Translations under genes and position numbers: made by a program
From: Nipponacmea schrenckii
Lineage: Eukaryota; Mollusca; Gastropoda; Lottiidae
Assembly (NCBI GenBank): GCA_030562195.1
Contig: JAUJPP010000005.1
Location: forward strand, 12,272,826 to 12,336,825
Direction of reading: 5' to 3'
DNA length: 64,000 nt
Part shown: piece after piece, positions 1 through 10,974 of the stretch
How the letters are laid out: each line of letters opens with the position of its first letter
Position numbering within the stretch: position 1 is the stretch's first letter
The notes under the pieces: model-generated
The model's input: the letters and a program-made list of their open reading frames with translations, nothing else
Database searches by the model: none
Told to the model about the DNA's origin: nothing

Positions 1-205
1 ACAGAATTCTAGAGAACATAAATTATTATCACTGTAAAATGAATACGAAGAGGATTGTCCAGGAGCAAGTTGGAAGAGGTCCTAATCATTACGAAGAGGT
101 TTGTCCAAGGAGCAGCTGGTAAACAGCATTTCTGAGAACCTTGTAAAAACATTACCAAGAGGTCTCGCCAAGAACCAGTTGTTATCCTATTATCAAGCGT
201 GTGTT
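1..205. repeat. Degenerate minisatellite, 'accaagaggt' family
   Basis: Diverged units containing tokens such as cattaccaagaggt, ccaagaaccag and cttgtaaaa. Related arrays lie at 3740-4020, 16140-16430 and, in opposite orientation, 49015-49680. Here it lies in the last visible phosphatase intron. Confidence 0.6.
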
Positions 206-223
206 ATAAAATAAAATTCTTAC

Positions 224-3200
224 CCTAGTCTGGATCATGTTTACTCTGTTCCTTCTCAAGTTTGATACACATTTAAAAATGTCAACTTTTTCTCTTTCGG
301 TAGCCTCTGAAACTAAGACATCCAGTCCAAGAAAGGTTCCTGTTCTTCCAACACCAGCACTAAACAGATTAATAAACGTAAAACTCAGTGACTTTTAATT
401 CAGAAAAAATAAATGTTCTTGGGCTAAATATATTTTAAGAAAAGTTGTCATTTTGACTAAAGAGTGTTCTAATTTCAGTTTCCGCCGCACTCTTCGACTT
501 GGTATGTAATGTTATTTGCTTTCGTCCAACCACAAAGACAGCTTTGTCAACTGAGCATTCTCATTTGGATTTTATTAGCCCATCGACCCTTTCAAAGCAC
601 GTCCAGGAAGCTTCTTTAGTTATTTGGCTGGTGAATAATAAAAGTATTACCTGCAGTGGACAATCATAGGACCGTTGAGAGAAACCGGGGTACGATTCAC
701 GGCTTTCCAGAAGGCGATTAGGCATGGTGCTGATGGTACCCCATGGTCTGGCCACGTTACGTAGTGGAAATGTAGCACTGTTCTCTCTTCGTTAGTCTGA
801 AACATATTTTGCAAGGCCGTTCTCATCTCTGTAAACGTTGGGATCACGATAGGGGTAGACTTTGGTGGAACCAACGGAAGCTGTCACAAAGGGCCCCGGT
901 TAAAACAATGCTTGCTGCCCATCATCATCTTTTACAACAAAATTACAAACAAAAAAATATTCTACCTTGGTGTGCTTCAATTTGAATTCTCTGAGGACAT
1001 AATTAGATCTATGCATTGATGTCTCGACTCGGATTTGTAGATTCCTTGATGTCAACACGTGAGCCGGTTCGTTAGGCCAATACTGGTGACACTTAATCTA
1101 AAATTACGAAGAATTATCAACTAGTGAATCACATTTAAAAGGATTAACAATGAATATTTAAGCTATTACGTTTTATGGGAGTTGGTCGCAAATAGAAATG
1201 TAATGGGGGGAACTTCGCCAGAAGTATGAGCAATCGATGTCTCACTGTCAAAATATATCCATTACAGTTGAAAGCAAGTTTGAATCCTCTTATGCCACTG
1301 CAAATGGTCAATTCTTGACTGTCATCTATTTTCCTGTCAGGCTTTATATTCATACCTTGGCATTTTCTAAGACATTCGTCAGCATCACGATCTTTCCGCA
1401 GTTTTCACTCCACACCATTCGCCAAAAATCGTCGATAGTGGACGGCATCGGTCCTACAAATTAGAATTATGTCATAAAGGATAAAGGGGAAGACCGATAT
1501 AAAACACTAAGACAACTATAGTGTAGGCAAAGGTCTTACCAGTTCTGCAGGAAGTCCTTGAAATGAGTTCAAGTTCAGCTACAGCAGTTAATCCTTCTTC
1601 AATGTGAGCTCCATTACAATACTGACTTTCTCTAGAGTGGTGATGTGCTTAATCTTTCCAGAACACATTTTCCTCACTTAAACCCCGTTTTATCTTTTGG
1701 GGAGTCATGTCCAATGGTTTTTATTCATTCGTTTCATCATTTTGATGAGAAGTCGACTTTTACTGGCAGTCTATTTACATTTTGATTGCAAATTGCTGAA
1801 CATAATCACAGAATGGGATCAGCTATTAAAATGATAATGAAAATAACTCGACATAAATACCTTGAGTAGCTATGTACTTGTTTTTCCTGTCGTAACCCTG
1901 TAATAAACCAATGTAATCAAAAAATGAGTATCGAGTTATTTCCAAATTAATACTAAATACCTTTTGGGGCAAGTTTGCTTTGCTGTTAAATTTTTTCAAT
2001 GCTACCATATACTGACTGTGACACCATATCAGGATCAAATTTCTATACTACTGAAATTAAGTGATGAAAAATAGGACAAAAAAAAAATAACTTACATCGA
2101 TGTAGTTAGCATTGATATAGTCTGAAACATCGCTCTCTTCTAATGGTAACTTTACTCGGGTATGGTCGTCTGAAAAAAAGGCTTTCGCTCATATCATACA
2201 TCAACCATGGCACATAATATGTGACCAAGGACAATACCAAGTTTGTAATTTGTAGTTTTGAGAAAACAGACGTAATTTTAAAAAAAACTTACAAGGATAG
2301 ATCGATAGAAATCTGTTCTTGGATTTGTTGCTTGTGCAGCTGGCTTGAAGATGTTTGACATTAGACCCATTGGGAAGTTTCTATAAAAACAAATATTAAA
2401 TATGTGGAATTTAACTTTTCCAGGTTTTGCGCAATATATACATTCTATTATTTTAAGACAAATCGATTTTCTACCACATAGGGGTAGGGGCAGAGACTCT
2501 AGTTTTTGTAATCGATGAAATGGAGCATAATGGTTTCTTTGGGTAGGTGCTATCTGCAAACACATCCCCTTCACAGGCCACCCTAGGTTCCCTGGCCCAC
2601 ATTCTTACCCTAAATTCTATGATAAATTCATCATGAGCCATTCGACTATCTATATAGAATTTTAAATCCACTATAGCAATATCTGTATTCTTAATCTCCC
2701 CATCATCATCATCGGAATCTGAAATATGTTCATTGGAATATGACGTTTTACGTTCTACTGCTCGTTGGGTTATTAGATTTTATGTCAATATGATCTGCAT
2801 TCGGCAGTCCTCGACAGTTTCCTTAAGCTAACATAACTTTCACGGTATGCCGCTTGATTCTTCTAAACACAGTCCAGATATAATTGGAAGGTTTTGGGTT
2901 GAGCTAACACACACATACGCAAGGGAGTTTTACATCCTATTAGCGTAATGATGTTTTTCCTTCTGCCTTGACAACCCTTACAAGGGTTTTATAATATAAT
3001 ATTTAACTTTATTGTCCAACTGCCGTGTTCCCCAACAGAAAACTGATTATATTATAGATATGTGTTTCTGCCTTACGATTTAGGTTTTACAACTGTAACC
3101 TACTTCTTCTGATTCTTAGTTTTTATTGTGTGTGTGCTAGTCATACTCACCAATTCCCGTGGTTGGGTTCCAATCATTAAAACCGTTGTTCTCCCTGCCA

Positions 3201-6200
3201 GTTTTTCCTAGTAGCTTCTTCTTCCGCCTACAACAGAGAATCGTATTAAAAGGGGCTTATATAAATGTGAATGCATCAGAGTATATCTTCAATTTGAACC
3301 ATTCTGTAGCTCTTGCAATACTACTAATTGTTTTATGTAGCAACAATCGCAAAAAGCACTTCATTAACTGCTTTAAATGTAAAGGCGAAAGCATTGTGTA
3401 GCCACTCTTGTATGTAACTGGTCATTGTGGTTAAACCATTTGAGGAAGAGTGAACAACCATCACTAATTTATGGAAAGAAGTGCGTGGTCTAAACGACGA
3501 TGACCAGTTCAATACTTACTTCCTAGCTAAAATCCAAACTATGGTTGCACAGGCCAGTGAAAATGTGAGAAGCAAACACACACAAAGTATTATTATGTTA
3601 ATCTGTGACCATACAACTTTAACTGCTACTAGAACGATACAATTAACAAAATTCACTTCGAAAGAGATGATTTATTGCTTTAAAGTGATGTTTTTCGATA
3701 CAAAGGTAGTGTTTGGTACTGAAAATGGATATACTACCAATTTGATGCCAAAAGGTTTGACCAGATTGTGGTTAAGGATCCTTGAGCTCATAAGTTGCTA
3801 TCTATGTTATATCACTGTCAAGAGGTTTGTTTGAGCTGGTAGACATGATCCTTGAGAACATACGTTTCTATCCATATAAAATTTTTGCGGTTTCAAGATC
3901 AGCTGGTAGCGAAGATCTATAGTTAAGAACAAAGGTTTATTCTTGAAAAGTCATTACCAAGAGTTTTAGCCAAGAGACAACTGGTAGCAAGAATCCTTGA
4001 GATGTTATCCTTCTAAAATAATGTCTTAGTTTCTGCTACGTTTGGTTACTTACGTTTTTGACATAAGCGTCCGGAGTAACCGTCCATGCATCCAGACGTA
4101 CAGACACCGGTTTTGGTGTCACAAGTTTCACCATTCGAGCAATTCCCGCAGGTCTTTGAGCAATGTGGTCCATAGGTAAAAGATAAACATTCTAGAACAG
4201 GAAAAAAAAGCAATCAGGAACCTGATGTCTCATAAGATAACGCTGTAAGGGGAGTAAATGAAATTTAATGAATTGAGTCTGAACCTAATGAGATAATGCA
4301 GAGGGTTAGAAAGGGAAGGGGCAATCAGCTTTAGCTAACAGATGTTTATATTAAGCAGGCTCATTTAGAACTGGATGAAATTTCTCAAATAAATAATTTT
4401 TCCAGCCAACATATTGATAAGGGAGATCAGTTTTAGTGGAGTTTTAGTTCATATAAAACAAGCTAATAATTATGAGAAAAATAAAAAGATTAAATACATC
4501 AGATGACTACAAGTGTAACCTGTGTTAAAACGTTATGTTCCCATGTATTAAAGAAGTGTGTAACTTGTGTTGAAACGTTATGCATCCATGTATTAAAGAA
4601 GTGTGTAACTTGTGTTGAAGTGTTAGGTACCCATGTATTAAAGAAGTTTGTATTTATCTCATAATTATTATCTTGTAATAGAATATATGTGCTCCACGCT
4701 TCTAAGTGTCGTTCAAATTTCATAGAAAGGGGTCAGTTGCAATTGCTAGTTATTAATATATGAACAATTTCAAATGAAAGTAAAGCATCACCTTCTTGAC
4801 ACTTTAACCCCTGGTAGCCTGGGTCACACCCATCATAACATTCACCGGAAAAGGCATCACACATTTCAGAAGACCGACAATGCCCGCATAAAGACGTACA
4901 ATTTGGTCCATAATAATAGTCCATACAATCTGGAATCGAAAGCAAGTTGAAAATGACAAAGAAAACTGCTGTAGTCTGAGGTCTTTTCCCTTCTTCAGAA
5001 TAAATTTAGGGTTTCTGGTCGGACATACTGTGACCTTGACATTGATTGGTTGATTCTTATCCCTCAATGCACTGATCTGATCTAAATTTTCAATCACGCA
5101 ATCTGGCAGCAGATTGAAGGAGTAAGGCCGATGAGCAAAGGGGGGGGGGGGTAATAACAAACAAACTCCAAAAATAGAAAGAATCTATGTTAAATATCAG
5201 CCTTTCAACCAAACAATCTTAGATAAAGGTTTTACAGGATTCAGGAAATGAAAGGGAACTGAACTTTACTCTGAGAAAAAATCAGATGTCTTACATTCAC
5301 AAGAGTAGCCAGTCCAATTATCGGAACAGCCTGAGTCGTCACACTGCCCAGTTCGACTGTCACAAGTATTGTTAGCACAGTTACCACATTCTTCACTGCA
5401 ATTGTACCCATGATATCCGGCTTCACAAGCTTTAAATAAATACAAAGTAGGTGGTATTGATGAGTTGGCAAAATATTTAGTCACCATCCTTATTAGGTAT
5501 CTTATCTTGACGAGACGCATCTCGGATATAGAATCCTCATCAGGATTACTAGATTTGGGGGAAGGGGGGTTTGCTTCCAATTTCATAACCTATCTTAGAC
5601 TTCATACTTACGTATATCACAATACGGCCAGTAGAAGCCTTCCATACAGCCCGACTCACACTCGCCCGTCACGCCATCACAGTAATCATCAGGTTGCCAA
5701 CAATTGCAGGATTTCTCACATAGCGTCCCGTACGCCCCTTTAGCACAACCTGTAGGAGATAAAGTTATTGGACCCGAATTAAATAATTTGTTACTCTCGT
5801 CTCTTTTATCATTGGCGTTTTTTGAGGGAAAGGGGGGGGGGGTGTCTTCCGAACCTGATTTCCCCTTGTCAGTGATGCAGGTAGGAGGAGCTGGCATGGT
5901 AAAACCGTCAAGTCGTTCCCCATAATGCTACAGATCAGGTAATTTCAAAATCCCTCGACATTTGGAAATCGCAAAAAGTATGCTTATGTCGCTTTCCTGG
6001 CAAAATGTCTTTCATTGCATACTGTATGTTTTAGTTAGCCTAATAACATACAGATAAGTAAGTCATAAATATCCATTAACATTTCATTTAAAATGTTTCT
6101 TGAATTTTAAGAATTGGACTTTGGAATCTATTTCTTGAAAATCATATGGACAGCTAAACTTTTGCTCTATATGTCTGTAAATCTATTTAAGTGTTTAAGA

Positions 6201-8772
6201 TACTGAAAAATTGTACTTTACCATAAGCTTTTACTTGACAGATATTGACCAAACTTTTAGGTGTTAGTGGTAAGATGAAGGTAACGTTTCTTCCAGTCAG
6301 AGCCGTGAGACACGACACTGTAGTGTTCATGTCTAGAACTGTTATTGAATCATGTTTATAACACAAACTATCGCCAACGTAGATTTCCAGATCTAGCAAG
6401 GCCTCTTCTGAAATAACAACGAATAGTAATATAAGACCAATATACGAGTCATGATGACGAATAACGGTTACCAAATGTATTGCCAATATGTCGTTTTGCG
6501 TTTCGTTTTTCGGATCGGATCGTTAGTACTTATGTATGCACCCTTAAATGTCAGTAGGGTTCATCCAGACTTCTTAAACAATATTGAACTCTTACAGGTA
6601 CATTAAATCTATACGTTACGAATGGTGAAACTGAGCTCTCTCGGCCGAAAAAAATAGTTATTACTGTATCTTTTTGATATCATTGTTTCACTGTACCCTT
6701 TCTATAGCACGGTCACTTAGAGCGTTGGTTCTTTTCATGTCGTCATTAGCTTGGTTACGTTGAGCAAATGGCGGTTGTGGGTTCCGATATCGTTCATCGT
6801 GTGAAAGTTTGATGACCTTAAATAAGTCATCTTCACTCATAATTCCAGTCGACCAAGCTGTAAATAGGTAAGGGTACTATACATGTAGCTGTTTCTTCTT
6901 TTCTTTCTCCACCAGTGTATTGCTTTACAATAATTGAGATAACTTACTGTCCGTGTCTGGAAGGTGAAATTCGATGACAGAAACCGGTGTCTCAGTATCA
7001 GACTCTAGGTCCAACTTCCAGGTGGATCTCTGATCAGAGGATTCAATCTTCAGACAATCTTCACTGGGATTCCTGGAGAAAAATAAAGTCAGAAGTCAGA
7101 CTTGATTTTTATTTTCGTCACAAGTTCTTGTTTACACGAGGAATCTGTGTCATTTGTTATCAGAGGAAGTTAATACAATGCTTCAATTAGAAGAAAAGAT
7201 TCCCAGTTCATTAATTTATCATTGCAGCCATTGCTGATAACTGAAGAGGAACCTTGCTTTCGAAAATAAAGTTGGTGATATGTGTCAACTTGGTTGCAAC
7301 CACTCTCACAAATATTTGAATATATAAAAATCCTGACCATCACAAAATCAAAGACGAAATCACTGACAAACATTGCACCCGATGGCAAATAATATAAGAA
7401 AGGGGATCCTTAATTTAGATATAAAGCTGGTGGTACCCAAAAGAAAGGGGATCATAACTTTAGACATAGAGATGGTAACACCCAAAAGAAAGGAGATCCC
7501 TGATCCCTGGAATGATCAATGTCGTATTAGACCAATATAACCTTACCCCTTGTCCGTGTCGTCATCATCATCTCCACTTAATTTATAAGAAGGTTTCTCT
7601 CTTCTAATCAATTCTGAAATCCAAACACAGGAGCATAATGATAATGCCATCAACTACAGCTCATTTCATATGTTTTCGGTACAACATTTTCGTCGGGACA
7701 GATATGTTTCAAATAGATGGAAATTAAACATTGTTGGCTTAAACAGATATTTCGCTAAAACCCATTTTGATTGTTCTTTTGCATTTGAGCTTGAAGGGAC
7801 AACAAGGTCAAAATAACCACCAGAGGCTAATTCAGTAGACCGCGGATTACAATCGTTCAGCTTAAAAACCTTTCTTTTATTCCCCAAACCCTTTGTTGAC
7901 CAAACCTCCACCACCATCTACCGCCCCACCGAACTCAATCATCACCAAACCTTTACCACCATCCCAAAACCTCACCCCACCATTCTTGCACCCTCAATCT
8001 ACTATTCCAATCATCAATCCTACCCCACCCATCTTACAACCACACCCACGATTTCTCCACCCTCACCCCACCCCATCACACCTACTCCGTTCTCAAACCC
8101 CTACCCACCGTCCACGCCCCAGCTAGTGCAAAATAACGAACCTCTTTGACATATATTTCCGGACCATCCGTCTTCACATTCTCCGGACAAACATGTTAGA
8201 TCAATATCACAGCCTTCTACACAGTGACAATCCATAGTGAAGTCTAAAATAGTAAATAATTTAGATTTTTATATCCTATCGTACCGAGCCTTATAGAATG
8301 AATGAAATGAAATGGAGTTTTTATATTCTACTGATCTTTTCCTTATAAAACCAATAAAATGAAATATTTTTTATATCCTACTGTTCTTTACTTTATTGGA
8401 CTAGTGAAATGATATGGAGTTCAATATACTACTGTTCTGTATCTTATTGGACTAATGATATATAGTTTATATTCTATTGCTCTGTACCTTAGAGAACAAA
8501 TGAAATGAAATGGAGTTTTACATCCTACTGTTCTAAGAATCAGTGGACTAAACAAATGAAATGTAGTTTTATTTCTAAGTGTTCTGTATATGTTACCGAA
8601 CTAATGACATGAAATGAAATGATTGCCTTTTGCCTCCGCTACAAACTCACCCCACTCCTCTCCTCCCCCCACAACTGATCGACTTACCCTCATAACCGTA
8701 TAGGTAACCTCGAAAGGGCCTCGTGTAACATCCAACTATATAACACCATATTAATATCAGTATTTTTATCAT
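224..8772 (-). CDS. Receptor-type protein tyrosine phosphatase with FTP-like and EGF-like ectodomain (3' end beyond window)
   Basis: Nineteen phase-compatible exons read from high to low coordinates: 8688-8772, 8142-8243, 7547-7613, 6948-7072, 6222-6407, 5612-5749, 5295-5429, 4792-4929, 4054-4191, 3520-3628, 3151-3227, 2609-2718, 2293-2380, 2096-2169, 1861-1897, 1356-1453, 966-1097, 651-796, 224-359 (707 codons). Start ATG at 8772 opens a signal peptide (MIKILILIWCYIVGCYT). Then a Cys-rich EGF-like piece (29-62), a fucolectin/F5-8-like domain ending CQVKAYG (about 85-188), four EGF-like repeats of about 46 residues, each one exon (189-371), a membrane helix (about 381-406), a basic stop-transfer RKKKLL, and a PTP domain. 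Catalytic motifs are intact: NKSKNRF, YINANYID, WPDHGVP (from about 628), VHCSAGVGRTG (Cys about 661), MIQT. It should dephosphorylate phosphotyrosine at the inner membrane face. Any second PTP domain lies outside the window. Confidence 0.9.
3740..4020. repeat. Degenerate minisatellite, 'accaagaggt' family
   Basis: Units of about 75 bases with 'gtcaagaggtttg', 'gagctggtagacatgatcc' and 'cattaccaagag' tokens, in the phosphatase intron between the last EGF exon and the membrane-helix exon. Confidence 0.6.
4505..4660. repeat. Short minisatellite, unit about 55 bases
   Basis: Three near-identical copies of a unit with 'tgtgttgaaacgttatg' and 'catgtattaaagaagtgtg', in the phosphatase intron 4192-4791. 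Confidence 0.8.
6690..6858. repeat. Interspersed repeat inside the phosphatase intron 6222-6948
   Basis: On the minus strand this stretch looks like an open exon after a good acceptor, but its core (TTATGAGTGAAGATGACTTA and on) recurs near 27268-27310 and, more diverged, near 20470-20530, upstream of the peptide genes. Including it would break the phase-1 junction between exons 6948-7072 and 6222-6407, which join correctly without it. It is best read as a copy of a dispersed element. Confidence 0.6.
7895..8125. repeat. C-rich, G-poor low-complexity tract
   Basis: About 230 bases of irregular CCACC/CACCCC runs with almost no G on the plus strand, in the phosphatase intron between 7613 and 8142. 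It is open in one plus frame only because of its composition (Pro/Thr-rich). Confidence 0.8.
8283..8625. repeat. Minisatellite, 'TCCAATAAGATACAGAACAG' family (reverse orientation)
   Basis: About six diverged units of roughly 55 bases reading 'atgaaatggagttt', 'cctactgttct', 'cttattggactaatg'. This is the reverse complement of the unit at 16635-16905 and 55815-56385. It lies in the first phosphatase intron. Confidence 0.8.
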
Positions 8773-10974
8773 TGCAGCTCATTGGTAGTCACTGTTTAAA
8801 TATATTAAGATATAATTTGAGTTTCAATGTGTTATACGGAAACTTAAATTAATTTTTAATTTTCTAACGAAATAAAATAGAACTTTTTTTTTGTTTTTTT
8901 GTTTTATTTTTTTTGCTATGGCTATGGCTATGACTCGCGTCACCGTCTTCACACAGTGTGCAATGAGGGAAATTTTGGTCTTTGGGAACATTTTTATAGT
9001 AACGAATCATAATTTTAATAAATAATATCTTGAAAAAAAGTTACAACGAGGGAAATTCTACTTTCGAGATATGTAAAGTACTTTGTACTTGAAAAATTTA
9101 CTAATATTAAACTCGCCAACCCATGGAATGTTCGTTCAGCCTATCGACGAATCTCTTTTGTATTTGATATTGTATAAATCTATCTTACCTTATTCTTCTA
9201 TATGAAGTGTGCAATTGAGGGAACCATCGTGAGATCGCTTCGTATTAAAATATATTATGAATCTATCTTACCTTGTTCTAAGAAGACCAACTGTACAGCG
9301 AATGCGTTCGGATATTAAATGAAAAATCCTCTCATTAAATTCACAATATTTTCTCCAATTTTTCACGATATCGGTTTGCCTCATTAAAACCGACCTGTTG
9401 AGCAATTAACTAAGTTTTTAATTATTATAAGGTCGTATTTCCTTCTGTAATTGTGTTATTTAACTGACACTTCGAATTATTTCTCCACGAACAACAATTT
9501 CTGTTAATTTTAAACAATCATTAACGATAAGTTTGAACGATTCACTTTGTGTTGAACAGTTTTTTTATGAACGATTTTCACAAAATGACGAGTAGAGTGT
9601 ACCAACATGATATTGGTTCATAAAGGGTATGCGAGCCATCGAACATTTAAACCTTTGATCCAATAGGTCGATATTTTCATCCCTGGATATGCATATATTT
9701 CTTTCTTACTTTATCTTTTATTGTATTCGAACCTGATGTCAGATTTTCTTTGTAAAGAGTAATACAGTTGATTGGAAATTACATAAAAGCCTATAATCGA
9801 TTTGAAATTTAAAACTCACTTTCCTGTACACATTATGCAGTGAACAACGAGGGAAATTTCTGAATGTTAATATCATAAGAGAACCGGGCATCGGATTGTA
9901 AGTCTTAAAAGCGATGCATGTATACGGCTAGTTAATAAAGTAAACATTGATGCGGACATAACATTTTAATCCACGCCTTTGGAAACGCGACCTTAAATCA
10001 GATTTAATTGTAGAACAAAACAGAATATAATTGAAGACTGTTTCCATGGAAACCTGTCAACATTGTTCCGTTAAGTATGAATATTTGGATTATCTTAATT
10101 TGATATTTAACCGGTGGTATTTAATTTTACTGGTATCAGTTACGACACCAATATCATAGATTTATTAACTTGTTTTCGATATCAGTATATGCTGGAATTG
10201 AATCTACCAACCCTAACATTTTCCCTTACAAAAACCATTTCGCTTGTATGTCGATAGCCCTATGATTAATCCTACAGATTTAAACTTAAAAAATTAAGCT
10301 CTATCAGCTGTTAAAACGAAAAGTTAGATGAATATGTCATTATAATTGTATTAGTTGGTAGGGTTAGAATTTAAGCAGTAATATAACTTTACGTTATATC
10401 AGCTGGTACATAAGACACTTATGCGAATATATCCATTATTAAGTTCCATCAGCTGGTAAAGTTCTTTTAATGTTCTTAGATGACCCTATCCTATTACGCT
10501 CCATCAGCTGATAGAGAGTGAATATTTAGACGCCAATATACCTTATATTTTTATCAGCTGGTCAGTAGGATGTTTATCTATAGTACTGTTATACAATCAG
10601 TATATTATCAGTTGTGAAACCTACATATAGTAAACAACATTATCAACAACATAGTCTCACTTCACTAGACTGTTATTGGCTTCAGGTACCTCTGGAAACT
10701 TTTGTACTACATCGTAAGCGAATAGCTAACTAAGCCTTGTGTTAAAGGTAATAAGTTATGCAGCCCTTTACCCACGGAATTGATAGCTCTGTTATAAGGT
10801 TTATACCATGTTTGAAAAGATTCCTTCTAAAAGTGGAAACTGAAACAAAATTAGGCAACAAACATTGTCATTTGGATTTCATAATCTCAGACAAGATTGG
10901 TCGTGTGAGTGAGACTATCTGAAAATTACCATATTGAGCGTCGCCGTTCTTATTAAAGTTAAATATAGTCAAAG
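8773..10974. other. Shared upstream region of two head-to-head genes
   Basis: No gene seen. The phosphatase start (8772, minus) and the urocanase start (10975, plus) face away from each other across 2.2 kb of AT-rich DNA. The phrase 'aatctatcttacctt' occurs twice near 9180 and 9260. A CAGCTG cluster lies at 10305-10560. No convincing TATA box was found at either end. Confidence 0.6.
10305..10560. promoter_or_regulatory. Cluster of five CAGCTG motifs upstream of urocanase
   Basis: CAGCTG occurs at 10305, 10400, 10450, 10505 and 10555, four of them as 'atcagctg' followed by g or a, the last four spaced 50-55 bases. This is either a degenerate minisatellite or a block of palindromic E-box sites (bHLH consensus CANNTG) about 400-670 bases before the urocanase start. 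Regulatory function is inference. Confidence 0.4.

Noticed and set aside
1530..1610. Possible extra exon in the PTP domain
   Set aside because: The exons at 1861-1897, 1356-1453 and 966-1097 already give an uninterrupted PTP consensus; nothing is missing between them.
2471..2574. Minus-strand frames extending the 2609-2718 exon to the left
   Set aside because: The exon ends at a good donor (AGG|GTAAGA at 2609/2608) that joins in phase to the KLPNG exon at 2380; the rest is intron.
6690..6858. Additional phosphatase exon (minus strand)
   Set aside because: The exons at 6948-7072 and 6222-6407 join in phase without it, its possible donors give the wrong phase, and its sequence is repeated elsewhere.
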